Positions 34,298 to 43,286 of a stretch of DNA of 64,000 nucleotides are shown here, one piece after another. The notes under the pieces were generated by a model that searched no databases, was not told the origin of the DNA, and saw only the letters and a list, made by a program, of their open reading frames with translations. The DNA comes from Rhizobium mayense. GTDB lineage: Bacteria > Pseudomonadota > Alphaproteobacteria > Rhizobiales > Rhizobiaceae. The DNA lies in assembly GCF_030272705.1 (NCBI RefSeq), contig NZ_JARFYM010000001.1, positions 475,849 through 539,848 on the forward strand, in the 5' to 3' direction. How positions within the stretch are numbered: the first letter of the stretch is position 1; every line of letters starts with the position of its first letter. The position numbers were made by a program, and so were the translations under genes.

Positions 34298-35203
34298 TTA
34301 TCCGCTGACGGCCCTTTTTCGCGGTGCAATCGTCATGGCCATCACGCCGACGATGACGCAGACAAGACCGATGCCGGCTGTCGGGGTCAAGGGCTCGGCG
34401 AGGAAGACGGCGCCGATGGCGACACCGATTGGCACGCGCAGATAGGCCTGCGCGGTCGTGCCAATCGAACCAAGGGTCTGTAGCAGCCGGAAATAGATCG
34501 AGAAGGCAATGGCGGTCGACAGGATTGCAAGCGCCAAGAGAGCGGCGATCGACGGCATCGATGGCGTAAGTGTCCATGGCTGGTCCACGACGAGGCTGAC
34601 CGGGATAAGAACGACGGCGCCGCAGAGAAGGGAGCTGACGGCAGGCATCATCGGATCGAGACCTTTGAAATTGCGACCGAACAAGGCGGCTCCTGCATAG
34701 CATATCGACGCCGCCACGACCGCAAGCTGTGCCGGCAATTGCTGGCCGAAACCGTTCAAGGCGTTGAAGCCGATGATGAAGCAGATGCCCGTCAGCCCCA
34801 TCGCGATGCCGAACAGTTTACGTGCCGTAACGAGCTCGTTTCGAAATAGGGTGGCAGCCAGCAGGAAGGTGAAGATCGGCGTGGTTGAATTCAAAATGGT
34901 CGCCAGACCGGCGTCCACCGTACGCTCCGCCCAGGCGATGAGCGTAAAAGGAATGACGCTGTTGAGGCAGGCCTGAATGAGGAAACGACACCACATTGCC
35001 GGATCGCGCGGCAGCGTTATCCCACGCCAGCGGACAATTGCGAATAATATGCCGCCGGCGATGAGCGTGCGTGCGGCGATCAGGGTGATCGGCGGGATCG
35101 TCGCCACGCCGACCCTGATGAAGGTGTAGGAGGCGCCCCAGAAAGTCGCGAGCGTGAGCAGGAGCATAAGCTCCGTCGTCGTGTTGGCTTTGGTCGGTGA
35201 CAT
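34298..35203 (-). CDS. DMT-family (EamA) transporter
   Basis: A 301-residue protein with ten membrane segments in two EamA halves. Typical sites: LATFWGASYTFIRVGVATIP at helix 1, LNSVIPFTLIAWAERTVDAGLA, LNSTTPIFTFLLAATLFRNE, and in the second half LGSIGTTAQAYLRVPIGVAIGAVFLAEPL. Substrate unknown. It is convergent with the GNAT gene, 13 bp apart. Confidence 0.88.
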   Translation of the reverse strand: MSPTKANTTTELMLLLTLATFWGASYTFIRVGVATIPPITLIAARTLIAGGILFAIVRWRGITLPRDPAMWCRFLIQACLNSVIPFTLIAWAERTVDAGLATILNSTTPIFTFLLAATLFRNELVTARKLFGIAMGLTGICFIIGFNALNGFGQQLPAQLAVVAASICYAGAALFGRNFKGLDPMMPAVSSLLCGAVVLIPVSLVVDQPWTLTPSMPSIAALLALAILSTAIAFSIYFRLLQTLGSIGTTAQAYLRVPIGVAIGAVFLAEPLTPTAGIGLVCVIVGVMAMTIAPRKRAVSG

Positions 35204-35317
35204 CAGACTGAACTTTCGAGGTCGATGATGGAATTTGCGTCACCGTCCTAGCGTCCAATTGGTGCATAATGCTTCGGGCATGATCGAAGTATGATGCTTT
35301 GACTTTCAATGTCACCT

Positions 35318-36019
35318 TCAATCCCTCAACCGCAGTTCGTCGGTCTGCATTTGCATCGAGCCCAGGGTCTCCAGGAAGCTCATGCCGAGCAGGCTCTGGT
35401 CGAGCTTGCCGTCTTCGGCGACGGTCGCTTTGACGTCGCGGCGCTGGATCGGACCGATGGCGACGGAACCAAGTTCAACGGGAGCAGCCCTGGTCCGGCC
35501 GTTTGCGGTGACGACCGTCATGGAATAGGTGAGGTTTTCCGGGATGATGCCGACGCGCTCGGCATCTCTCTGCGACAATGCGATGGTGCTGGCGCCGGTA
35601 TCGACGAGCATGTCGATCGGCTGGCCGTTGATCATCACTTGCGCCTCGAAATGGCCGTTCAGCAGCTTGTGGAGGATGACTTCCTGGCCACCTTCGCTGG
35701 TCGTGACGACGACGGCGTGTCCAGGCACAAGGCCCGCCCACAGTCGGTCGCCGACCTGCTGGGCATCGCGGCGGTAGATATAAGCCGTCGCCAGCGCCAT
35801 GATGATGACCAGCCAGATCAGCAGACTGCGCAGGGATTGGCTGGCCGTATGGCGGCTGGCCCAGACGCCTGCGCCGATGACCAGGGCGAGCGGTACCAGA
35901 TAGATGACGCGGGCGAAGGCCTTATTGTCCATGCCCAAGGTCGTGCCACTGCTATTGTTGAACACGAGGAGCGCCAGGCCGATACCAATGACAGCAAGCG
36001 CGATGTTCAGGCGGTTCAT
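35318..36019 (-). CDS. Membrane-anchored retropepsin-like aspartic protease
   Basis: A 233-residue protein with an N-terminal helix, then two more membrane segments (YLVPLALVIGAGVWA, LLIWLVIIMALATAYIY), and a C-terminal periplasmic or cytoplasmic single-lobe aspartic protease domain (about 120-233). The catalytic triplet is D140-T-G in IDMLVDTGASTIALSQRDA, as in the TIGR02281 family of alphaproteobacteria. As a single lobe it must dimerise to be active. The start overlaps the DUF1289 stop by 4 nt (ATGA), so the genes are coupled. Confidence 0.87.
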   Translation of the reverse strand: MNRLNIALAVIGIGLALLVFNNSSGTTLGMDNKAFARVIYLVPLALVIGAGVWASRHTASQSLRSLLIWLVIIMALATAYIYRRDAQQVGDRLWAGLVPGHAVVVTTSEGGQEVILHKLLNGHFEAQVMINGQPIDMLVDTGASTIALSQRDAERVGIIPENLTYSMTVVTANGRTRAAPVELGSVAIGPIQRRDVKATVAEDGKLDQSLLGMSFLETLGSMQMQTDELRLRD

Positions 36020-36237
36020 ACGGCGCTGCGCTCCCGTGCCATCCGCTGACGGCGGGTCTCACGGCGCGGCTTGCGTTCGACGGTGGTGAGGCGCTCGGGC
36101 AATACCGCCATGATGTCCTGGCGCTCGTCGTCGCTGTAGGTCATCCACGCGCCAATTTCTTCGCGCGTGCGCCCGCAGCCGAAGCAATAGCCGGTGTTCG
36201 TATCGATGGAGCAAACGAGAATGCAGGGTGTTAGCAT
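36016..36237 (-). CDS. DUF1289 small cysteine-motif protein
   Basis: A 73-residue protein starting at ATG 36237; the much longer frame upstream overlaps cobV on the same strand and is rejected. The family pattern is complete: PCILVCSIDTNTGYCFGCGR, with cysteines at 5, 9, 18 and 21, then TREEIGAWMTYSDDER. The four cysteines suggest an Fe-S or zinc site. The basic C-terminus (RKPRRETRRQRMARER) could touch nucleic acid. Function unknown. It leads into the aspartic protease gene and lies 19 bp after cobV. Confidence 0.85.
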   Translation of the reverse strand: MLTPCILVCSIDTNTGYCFGCGRTREEIGAWMTYSDDERQDIMAVLPERLTTVERKPRRETRRQRMARERSAV

Positions 36238-36256
36238 AAGAGCATATATCGATGCT

Positions 36257-37039
36257 TCACACGCACATGGCAAGGGTGCAGAGGACGGCGATCTCGCAAA
36301 TCTGCTGCGTTGCACCGACGGTGTCGCCAGTGTGACCGGAAAGCCTTTGGCGCACGCGCCGGGTAAAGACAAGAGCCGCGGCCGCGGTGACAAAAAGGCA
36401 CAGGATAAAGCCAGGAAGCCTGAGGCTCGGCCAGAGCAGAAAAGCAGAAAGCACCAGCGCCACAATGAGTGCAATTTGCATTGCGCCGTAATCCGGCTTG
36501 CCGGCCGAGGCGGCAACTCCGTCCGGCTTGGCGGCAGGCAGAACATACCAATGCCAGACCATGGCGGCGCGGCTGAGTACGGCTGCAGCCAGCAGCGCAA
36601 GGGCTGCGACAAAGGGCGCAAGGTCGCTGGCGATGGAGGCAAGCGCTGCAGCGCGCAATCCGAAAGAGAGGATCAATGCGATCGCGCCGTAGGTCCCGAT
36701 GCGGCTATCCTTCATGATCGCTAGCGCCCTATCGCGATCCTTGCCGCCTCCAAGGCCATCCGCCGTGTCGCTGAGGCCGTCCTCGTGCAGGGCGCCGGTC
36801 GCCATCGTCTGGACGGCAAGCGCCAGCAGCGACGCCATCAACGGGTCGGCATGGAAGGCAAGCAGCACGGCGAAGACGATTGCGGCGGGCAAGGCAATCA
36901 GCAGGCCGGCGAGAGGGAAGGCACGGGAGACGCGGGCGAGCCTGCCGTCATAACCTTCGAAGAAAGAAGACGGCACTGGAATACGACTCAAGAAGGCGAC
37001 GGCGCGCGCTATATCGCTTGTGTATTCGCTAATATTCAT
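36257..37039 (-). CDS. cobV: Adenosylcobinamide-GDP ribazoletransferase (cobalamin 5'-phosphate synthase)
   Basis: A 260-residue membrane enzyme that joins adenosylcobinamide-GDP and alpha-ribazole in the last step of B12 assembly (CobS in E. coli naming). Start ATG 37039 with GGGGAG just upstream. Key motifs: [12 protein letters not shown] near residue 16, the acidic [36 protein letters not shown] near 90-125 (metal and substrate binding), and [19 protein letters not shown]. Divergent from cobU with 123 bp between, and far from the cobBCD operon at the window start. Confidence 0.92.
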   Translation of the reverse strand: MNISEYTSDIARAVAFLSRIPVPSSFFEGYDGRLARVSRAFPLAGLLIALPAAIVFAVLLAFHADPLMASLLALAVQTMATGALHEDGLSDTADGLGGGKDRDRALAIMKDSRIGTYGAIALILSFGLRAAALASIASDLAPFVAALALLAAAVLSRAAMVWHWYVLPAAKPDGVAASAGKPDYGAMQIALIVALVLSAFLLWPSLRLPGFILCLFVTAAAALVFTRRVRQRLSGHTGDTVGATQQICEIAVLCTLAMCV

Positions 37040-37162
37040 CCACTCCCCGTCATTCCTGCGACAGCATCGGGCGTTTTTGGAGTTGTTCGCGACGGTGCCG
37101 GCGACTAATAGAGTCGCACGCAAAAAACCTGATTTGAGATCAAAAAACAAGGAACGGGATTC
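37040..37162. promoter_or_regulatory. Divergent promoter region cobV/cobU
   Basis: 123 bases hold both promoters. It is too short to hold a full cobalamin riboswitch, and no B12-box-like segment was noticed. Confidence 0.35.
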
Positions 37163-38179
37163 ATGAGCGTTACCGGTCTGCCATTCGACGATTTCCGCAC
37201 GCTGCTGCGCGACCTTCCTGGCCCGGATTCCCGAGCGCTGGTGGCGGCGCGCGAGCGTGACGCGCAACTCACCAAGCCGCCGGGCGCCCTTGGTCGCCTC
37301 GAAGAGATTGCCTTCTGGCTAGCCGCCTGGACCGGACGGCCGCCCGCGGTCAACCGGCCGCTGGTGGCGATCTTTGCCGGCAATCACGGCGTCACCAAGC
37401 AGGGCATTACGCCGTTTCCGCCGGCTGTGACGCAGCAGATGGTAGAGAATTTCGCGGCCGGCGGCGCTGCGATCAACCAGATCTGTGTCGCCTATGATCT
37501 CGGCCTGAAAGTATTCGACCTTGCGCTGGATTTTCCGACCGCCGACATTACCGAAGAGCCGGCACTCAGCGAACGCGATTGCGCCGCAACCATGGCCTTC
37601 GGCATGGAAGCCATTGCCGGCGGTACGGATCTGCTCTGCGTCGGCGAAATGGGGATCGGTAACACCACGATCGCCGCTGCTATCCACTATGCGCTCTATG
37701 GCGGCACGGCGGCGGAGTGGGTTGGTCCCGGTACTGGCTCTGAAGGCGAGATGCTGAAGCGCAAGATCGCCGCCGTCGAAAATGCTGTGGCGCTGCATCG
37801 CGACCATCTTTCCGATCCGCTGGAAGTGCTGCGCCGCCTCGGTGGTCGTGAGATCGCGGCCATGGCCGGCGCTATCCTCGCTGCCCGCATGGAACGTATC
37901 CCCGTCATTATCGATGGCTACGTCGCAACCGCCGCTGCCTCGATCCTCAAGGCCGCCAACCCCTCGGCGCTGGACCATTGCCTCATCGGTCACGTTTCGG
38001 CCGAGCCCGGTCATCTCAAGGCCATCGACAAGCTCGGCAAGACGCCGCTTCTGGCGCTCGGCATGCGGCTCGGCGAAGGTACGGGTGCAGCGCTTGCCGC
38101 CGGTATCGTCAAGGCCGCCGCCGCCTGCCATTCCGGCATGGCGACCTTCGAGAGTGCCGGGGTAACCAACAAGCATTGA
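37163..38179 (+). CDS. cobU: Nicotinate-nucleotide:dimethylbenzimidazole phosphoribosyltransferase
   Basis: A 338-residue cytosolic enzyme making alpha-ribazole phosphate, the lower ligand precursor (CobT in E. coli naming). Motifs: [19 protein letters not shown] near residue 32-50, [45 protein letters not shown], and the C-terminal [14 protein letters not shown] with the catalytic glutamate. A 10-bp hairpin with one G-U pair (38190-38199/38209-38218) follows without a T-run. It forms a functional pair with cobV across the divergent promoter. Confidence 0.93.
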   Translation: MSVTGLPFDDFRTLLRDLPGPDSRALVAARERDAQLTKPPGALGRLEEIAFWLAAWTGRPPAVNRPLVAIFAGNHGVTKQGITPFPPAVTQQMVENFAAGGAAINQICVAYDLGLKVFDLALDFPTADITEEPALSERDCAATMAFGMEAIAGGTDLLCVGEMGIGNTTIAAAIHYALYGGTAAEWVGPGTGSEGEMLKRKIAAVENAVALHRDHLSDPLEVLRRLGGREIAAMAGAILAARMERIPVIIDGYVATAAASILKAANPSALDHCLIGHVSAEPGHLKAIDKLGKTPLLALGMRLGEGTGAALAAGIVKAAAACHSGMATFESAGVTNKH

Positions 38180-38364
38180 CTGATGAAACGGCGGGGCGCA
38201 GCGATTAAGCGCTCCGCCTCCCAAATTCCGACCGACTTTCGATTTATGTCATAAATCTGTAATTATTTCTTCGGCCGACTCAGTCGTCGGCTTGCCTTGA
38301 GAATGGCGAGACGGTATTCGCAAGGCTGCTAATTTGCGGTTAGGACATTGCAAGCGGGGCAGGG

Positions 38365-38760
38365 ATGGCCGAGTTTTCGAAATCAGCAGTAAATAAGGAA
38401 ACCGGGGTCCGGCATTTCCTTGCGGCCGCCGGCTACTCCTGGGGTGGTTTTCAGCGCCTGCTGCAGGAATCGGCTTTCCGGCAGGAGCTTTTGTTCGCAG
38501 CCGCCGGATTGATCCTCCTCGTCGTCGTCGGAGCAACGCTTGCAGAAATCATGATCGCCATCGTGCTGTTTCTCGGCGTTTTTGCCGTCGAGGCGATGAA
38601 CACGGCGGTCGAGGAAGTCATCGACCGGATTTCGCCGGAGATTTCCAACGTCGGCAAGCATGCCAAGGATCTTGGCTCCTTCGCAGTTCTCTGCATGCTG
38701 GTCGCTTCCGGCCTTTACTTGCTTTTCACGATCGGCAGCCATCTGTTTTTCATGGCCTAA
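38365..38760 (+). CDS. dgkA: Diacylglycerol kinase
   Basis: A 131-residue small membrane kinase recycling diacylglycerol to phosphatidic acid, such as that left by osmoregulated periplasmic glucan substitution. Three membrane segments; the active-site signature is VEAMNTAVEEVIDRISPE with conserved Glu, Asn and Asp. The N-terminal amphipathic RHFLAAAGYSWGGFQRLLQE matches DgkA. It ends 3 bp from the convergent histidine kinase stop. Confidence 0.93.
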   Translation: MAEFSKSAVNKETGVRHFLAAAGYSWGGFQRLLQESAFRQELLFAAAGLILLVVVGATLAEIMIAIVLFLGVFAVEAMNTAVEEVIDRISPEISNVGKHAKDLGSFAVLCMLVASGLYLLFTIGSHLFFMA

Positions 38761-38763
38761 TCG

Positions 38764-40293
38764 TCAGGCAAAGCTCTTCTTGCGGCGCTCGACCAAAGGC
38801 GCGTCCTCGATGGCGGGCAGGCTTTGCAGCACACGCTTGGCCGGCAGGATGGCGATGACTTCCGTTCCCTCGCGCAACTTGGACTTCAGCATGAACTGGC
38901 CGTCATGCTTGGCGAGGATCGCCTGAACGATCGGCAGGCCAAGGCCGGTACCCTGTTCGGCGCTCTTGATGGCGATCGAACCCTGCCCGAAGGCAGAAAG
39001 AACCACCGGTATCTCTTCTTCAGGAATGCCGGGACCATTGTCCTTGATGGCGACATATTGCCCGCCTCCGGCAGTCCAGCCGACCTTGACAGTGATCTCG
39101 CCGCCTTGCGGTGTGAATTTCACCGCATTCGACAGGAGATTGAGGATCACCTGGCGCATGGATTTCTCATCGGCCCAGACCGAGGGAAGCTCTGGCTCGA
39201 ACTGCGGCGAGATGGAAATGTTCTTGCCGCGCGCGCGCAATTGCACCATGCCGATGCAATCTTCCGCCACATCCAGCAGCGAGATTGCCTCCTCGTTCAG
39301 CTCATACTTGCCGGCCTCGATGCGCGAGAGGTCGAGGATCTCGTTGATCAGGTTGAGCAGATGTTGCCCGGAACGATGGATATCCGTGGTGTATTCCCGA
39401 TAGGTGGCATTGTTCAGCGGCCCCATGACCTCCGCCGACATGACCTCGGAAAAGCCGAGGATGGCGTTCAGCGGCGTTCTGAGCTCATGCGACATCGAGG
39501 CCAGGAAGCGGGATTTGGCGAGGTTGGCCTCTTCGGCGCGGCGGCGTGCTTCATCCGACATGGATTTCGCGACTTCCAGCTCGGCAATCAGATCATCCTT
39601 TTCCGACTGGAAGGAGAGGATCTTCAAATTCGATTGAAACATCCTGTTGGTGATGAAGGTGAAAAAGACAACGGCGACCGCCACGGCGGCGGTCAGGGCG
39701 ATGTCTAGCGGATTGCGCATCAGCGCCGCTTTAACGGCAAGGGCGACGGTTGCCGGCGCAAACGAGAATGGCACGGCACGCGGCAGCATGAAATTTGCCA
39801 TCGCAGTAATACAGATCGCCACCAGCAGCGTCGCGCTCTTATAGAGCGCAAAGCTGTCGCCGCCGCAGGTCGAACAGCTCTGCATGGCGAAGAACGCCCA
39901 GCAAAAGCCGATGAGCAACTGGCCAAGCAACAGGATCTGACGCCATTTCCTGGTGCTCTCGGCTGTCATCTCGCGCTTCTTCGCGCGGCGGCCGAGCAGC
40001 ATGTTGATGGCATGGGCCGACAGGGTCGGGATGGCCCAAATGAAAATCTGAACATCACGTGTAAGGTAGGCGCCGAGTGCTGCGACGATGATGACGAAGA
40101 TCGGCATGACTGAAGCACCCTGCAGGAGGGTGTCGACATGCATCATCATCACTTCGCGGTCGAAGCTCCGGCTATGACCGGTTTGCAAGCGCTCGCGAGT
40201 CTGCCGTACCGCCTTCGACACAGCCCGGTTACGGTGACTGCGCGATCGGTCGACGATGATTTTATCTGTCGATGTGCTGACGCCGGTGCTCAT
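38764..40293 (-). CDS. Membrane sensor histidine kinase (PleC/DivJ/PdhS-like)
   Basis: A 509-residue kinase with about six membrane helices (60-210), then a coiled coil (MFQSNLKILSFQSEKDDLIAELEVAK), a HisKA domain with phospho-acceptor H269 in SRFLASMSHELRTPLNAILG, and a HATPase_c domain: N-box LLSNAVKFTP, G1 KDNGPGIPEEE, G2 QGTGLGLPIVQAI. The HisKA stretch (GFSEVMSAEVMGPLNNATYREYTTDIHRSGQHLLNLINEILDLSRIEAGKYEL in substance) is the type that signals to DivK in alphaproteobacterial cell-cycle control. No periplasmic sensor domain is visible. No response regulator is adjacent. The first 50 residues are polar, so a start at MMMHVDTL is possible. Confidence 0.86.
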   Translation of the reverse strand: MSTGVSTSTDKIIVDRSRSHRNRAVSKAVRQTRERLQTGHSRSFDREVMMMHVDTLLQGASVMPIFVIIVAALGAYLTRDVQIFIWAIPTLSAHAINMLLGRRAKKREMTAESTRKWRQILLLGQLLIGFCWAFFAMQSCSTCGGDSFALYKSATLLVAICITAMANFMLPRAVPFSFAPATVALAVKAALMRNPLDIALTAAVAVAVVFFTFITNRMFQSNLKILSFQSEKDDLIAELEVAKSMSDEARRRAEEANLAKSRFLASMSHELRTPLNAILGFSEVMSAEVMGPLNNATYREYTTDIHRSGQHLLNLINEILDLSRIEAGKYELNEEAISLLDVAEDCIGMVQLRARGKNISISPQFEPELPSVWADEKSMRQVILNLLSNAVKFTPQGGEITVKVGWTAGGGQYVAIKDNGPGIPEEEIPVVLSAFGQGSIAIKSAEQGTGLGLPIVQAILAKHDGQFMLKSKLREGTEVIAILPAKRVLQSLPAIEDAPLVERRKKSFA

Positions 40294-40416
40294 GGATACG
40301 TTGAAACTTGGCCTGCCGAGGGTTACAGACTAGCGGCCAAACCTTAAGAAGATGCTGCTTAGAAATGATTTGTTTGCCATCTTTGCCAAGGGTTTGTTCT
40401 TTAAGGAGGCAAAAGC

Positions 40417-40989
40417 GTGACGCGGTTCGGCCGCCTGTTTCGTGACGGCGTAACCACATTCGCGCTGCTGGCGCTGATCGGCCTGCTGGCATTGAAGATG
40501 AACAATCGCCCAGAACTCATTCAAACCGGACGTTTTTATGTCGTTGACGGCGATACGCTCGCTCGGGACGGCGATCGCCTGCGCCTGGTCGGCATCGATG
40601 CACCGGAATATCGGCAGCAATGTCAGCGCGATCATGCGGACTGGGCGTGCGGCATGGAGGCGCGCAAGGCACTCGATAAATTGATGAAGTCGGGTGCGGT
40701 CGAATGCCGGGGGAGCAAGCATGATCGCTACGGCCGGCTGCTCGTGACCTGCAAAGCTGGTGACGTCGACATCAATGGCGCGATGGTGCGCAGTGGCATG
40801 GCTGTGTCTTATGGCGGTTACGCCGCCGAAGAGGCTGCGGCGCGTCAGGCGAAAGCGGGGCTTTGGGCCAGCGATTTCGAGCAGCCGCGCGACTATCGGC
40901 GCGAAGAGCAGGCGGAACGCGCGCGCGGCGGTGATCCGCTGGCCGGGCTGGGCGACTATTTGCGACGATTTGTCGGATGGGATCGGTGA
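40417..40989 (+). CDS. Membrane-anchored thermonuclease-like (SNase) protein
   Basis: A 190-residue protein. GTG at 40417 is set by AAGGAGG 7 nt upstream. One N-terminal membrane helix (FALLALIGLLALKM), then an SNase OB-fold: VVDGDTLARDGDRLRLVGIDAPEYRQQC with the metal aspartates and catalytic Arg (R-L-x-G-I-D-A-P-E), KHDRYGRLLVTC, and GLWASDFEQPRDYR. It should cut nucleic acid with Ca2+. The stop TGA overlaps the next ATG by one base (TGATG), coupling it to the UDG-family gene. Confidence 0.85.
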   Translation: MTRFGRLFRDGVTTFALLALIGLLALKMNNRPELIQTGRFYVVDGDTLARDGDRLRLVGIDAPEYRQQCQRDHADWACGMEARKALDKLMKSGAVECRGSKHDRYGRLLVTCKAGDVDINGAMVRSGMAVSYGGYAAEEAAARQAKAGLWASDFEQPRDYRREEQAERARGGDPLAGLGDYLRRFVGWDR

Positions 40990-41621
40990 TGGCGCAGGAG
41001 GAAAAATTGCAGGCGCTGGGCAAGGCCATCGCCGCCTGCCGCGTGTGCCGGGATGCGCCGATGCGTGGGGAGGCGGATCGGCTGCCGCATGAACCGAGAC
41101 CGGTCGCTGTTTTGTCGGCGACGGCGCGTATCCTGATCGCCGGACAGGCGCCCGGGCTACGGGTGCATGAAAGCGGCCTGCCGTTCAACGATGCGTCCGG
41201 CGACCGGCTGCGGCAATGGTTGGGCGTCGACCGAGACAGCTTTTACAACACTGAGCATTTCGCGATCATGGGAATGGGTTTCTGCTTCCCTGGCTATAAC
41301 GCTACCGGTAGTGACTTGCCGCCGCGCAGGGAATGTGCGCCGCTTTGGCGGCAGAGAGCCATGGATGCGATGCCACAAATCGAGCTCGTCCTGACTATCG
41401 GCCAGTACGCCCAGGCTTGGCATCTCGGCGCCGCACGAATGGCATCGATGACGGAAACGGTTTCGGAATGGCGGCGGTACCTCTTTACCAATCGGTCGCC
41501 CGCCGTCTTGCCGTTACCACATCCGAGTTGGCGCAACAGCGGCTGGCTGAAACGCAATCCCTGGTTTGAAATGGATCTGCTGCCGGTACTGCGAGAGCGC
41601 GTAAAAAGCCTTGTTTCTTGA
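40989..41621 (+). CDS. Uracil-DNA glycosylase-family protein
   Basis: A 210-residue UDG-superfamily protein (start ATG 40989, overlapping the SNase stop). Motif A is GQAPGLRVHESGLPFNDASG, in the family 4/5-like form; the middle reads MGFCFPGYNATGSDLPPRREC; the C-terminal leucine loop motif is LPLPHPSWRN. N-terminal CRVCRDAP has only two of the four cysteines of the FeS families, so a cluster is doubtful. Coupling with an SNase suggests a nucleic-acid repair or scavenging unit. A second, unrelated-looking UDG-type gene lies at 19.9 kb. Confidence 0.83.
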   Translation: MAQEEKLQALGKAIAACRVCRDAPMRGEADRLPHEPRPVAVLSATARILIAGQAPGLRVHESGLPFNDASGDRLRQWLGVDRDSFYNTEHFAIMGMGFCFPGYNATGSDLPPRRECAPLWRQRAMDAMPQIELVLTIGQYAQAWHLGAARMASMTETVSEWRRYLFTNRSPAVLPLPHPSWRNSGWLKRNPWFEMDLLPVLRERVKSLVS

Positions 41622-41637
41622 AACAAGTTTCTTTTAT
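41610..41637 (+). terminator. Terminator-like palindrome after the UDG-family gene
   Basis: Perfect 8-bp inverted repeat CTTGTTTC (41610-41617)/GAAACAAG (41620-41627) followed by TTTCTTTTATT. It overlaps the stop codon and lies 60 bp before the Lrp gene, so it could also be an Lrp operator. Confidence 0.5.
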
Positions 41638-41687
41638 TCCAGCAAAAATGCGCTATAGAGAGAATATAATTCGAAAGGGCAACCGAA

Positions 41688-42176
41688 ATGGACCGTCTTG
41701 ACCGCAAAATCCTGCGCCTGCTGCAGGAGGATTCCACTCTGGCCGTGGCCGATCTTGCCAAGAAGGTCGGGCTGTCGACGACACCATGCTGGCGCCGTAT
41801 CCAGAAGATGGAAGAGGATGGCGTCATTCGCCGTCGCGTGGCGCTGCTCGATCCCGAAAAGGTCAACACCAAAGTCACCGTTTTCGTCTCGATCCGCACC
41901 AACAGCCACTCGATCGAATGGCTGAAGCGCTTTTCTGAGGTGATCGCCGACTTCCCAGAAGTGGTTGAATTCTATCGCATGAGCGGCGACGTCGACTATC
42001 TCCTGCGCGTCGTCGTGCCGGATATCGCGGCCTATGACGCTTTCTACAAGCGCATGATTGCCAAGATCGAAATCCGCGACGTCTCCTCGGCCTTTGCGAT
42101 GGAACAGATCAAGTATTCGACGGAACTGCCGCTCGATTACATGATGCTGGAGAATGCGAAATCGAGCGACGATTGA
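41688..42176 (+). CDS. Lrp/AsnC-family transcription regulator
   Basis: A 162-residue regulator: N-terminal winged HTH (LDRKILRLLQEDSTLAVADLAKKVGLSTTPCWRRIQKMEEDGVI) and a C-terminal RAM domain (VEFYRMSGDVDYLLRVVVPDIAAYDAF). Rhizobial homologues with this exact HTH form often control branched-chain or other amino acid genes. The nearest candidate target is the divergent-by-strand but convergent dehydrogenase downstream; no local operon identifies the effector. Confidence 0.9.
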   Translation: MDRLDRKILRLLQEDSTLAVADLAKKVGLSTTPCWRRIQKMEEDGVIRRRVALLDPEKVNTKVTVFVSIRTNSHSIEWLKRFSEVIADFPEVVEFYRMSGDVDYLLRVVVPDIAAYDAFYKRMIAKIEIRDVSSAFAMEQIKYSTELPLDYMMLENAKSSDD

Positions 42177-42235
42177 GCGCCATTTTTGGCAATAGCGCTC
42201 CGTAAAGAATCGTCTTTTGGACGGATCGCTTTAAA

Positions 42236-43108
42236 TTACTTCTTATCCAGCCTTGCCAGCAGCGACGACGTGTCCCAGCGGTTGCCGCCCATGGCCTGGA
42301 CGTCGCCGTAGAACTGGTCGACGAGGGCGGTCAGCGGCAGTTTGGCCTTGTTGCGGCGGGCTTCGGACAACACGATGTCGAGGTCCTTGCGCATCCAGTC
42401 GACGGCAAAGCCGAAGTCGTATTTGCCGATATTCATGGTCTTGTGGCGGTTTTCCATCTGCCAGGAACCGGCCGCACCCTTGGAGATGACTTCCACGACC
42501 TTTTCGATGTCGAGGCCGGCCTGCTTGCCGAAATGAATGCCTTCGGCCAGGCCTTGGACGACACCGGCGATGCAGATCTGGTTGATCATCTTTGTGAGCT
42601 GGCCTGCGCCCACAGCGCCCATCAGGCCCACCATGCGGGCATAGGCGTCAATCACTGGCCTTGCTTTTCCGAACACTGCCTCATCGCCGCCGCACATGAC
42701 GGTCAGCACGCCGTTTTCGGCGCCGGCCTGGCCGCCTGAAACGGGGGCGTCGATGAAGTCCACGCCTTTTTCCTTGGCTGCGGCATGGAGTTCGCGGGCG
42801 ACCTCAGCGCTTGCGGTCGTGTTGTCGATCAGGATCGCGCCCGCCTTCATGCCGGAAAGCACGCCATCCTTGCCGATCGTTACCGAACGCAGGTCGTCGT
42901 CATTGCCGACGCAGGTGAAGACAAAATCGGCGCCTTCGGCCGCAGCGGCGGGGGTGGGGGCAAACTTGCCGTCGAATTGTTTCGCCCAGGCCTCTGCCTT
43001 GGCGACGGTGCGGTTATAGACGGTGACGTCGTGACCGCCCTTGACCTTCAGATGCCCTGCCATGGGGTAGCCCATGACGCCCATGCCGATGAATGCGACC
43101 TTTGCCAT
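42236..43108 (-). CDS. NAD(P)-dependent beta-hydroxyacid dehydrogenase (3-hydroxyisobutyrate dehydrogenase/tartronate semialdehyde reductase family)
   Basis: A 290-residue oxidoreductase; ATG at 43108 has GGAAGGAG upstream. N-terminal Rossmann motif VAFIGMGVMGYPMAGHL, the substrate loop FIDAPVSGGQAGAENGVLTVM, and the catalytic lysine in GAGQLTKMINQICIAG, then GSWQMENRHKTM. These fit the beta-HAD family; among them the sequence is near HIBADH-like reductases, but substrate is not decided. Convergent with the Lrp gene. Confidence 0.88.
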   Translation of the reverse strand: MAKVAFIGMGVMGYPMAGHLKVKGGHDVTVYNRTVAKAEAWAKQFDGKFAPTPAAAAEGADFVFTCVGNDDDLRSVTIGKDGVLSGMKAGAILIDNTTASAEVARELHAAAKEKGVDFIDAPVSGGQAGAENGVLTVMCGGDEAVFGKARPVIDAYARMVGLMGAVGAGQLTKMINQICIAGVVQGLAEGIHFGKQAGLDIEKVVEVISKGAAGSWQMENRHKTMNIGKYDFGFAVDWMRKDLDIVLSEARRNKAKLPLTALVDQFYGDVQAMGGNRWDTSSLLARLDKK

Positions 43109-43286
43109 TCGCGAGACTCCTTCCAAAAATTTTGCCTCAAGGCTTAGCGGAAAGGCGAGGGGGACGGAAGACTGATTTGTCGGCGAAGTTGTCGCGGCCC
43201 CGTGTGTCTTGGAGGATAATTTCTCAATTCGATGTTCTACAGAAATCGAATTTCGTCTCGATTGTGAAAATTTACAATATCAGTGC

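Noticed and set aside
43209..43286. Upstream half of the ssuB-like frame as a real gene start
   Set aside because: The first 26 codons show no similarity to the ATPase and no ribosome site, so the similarity starts only near 43287.
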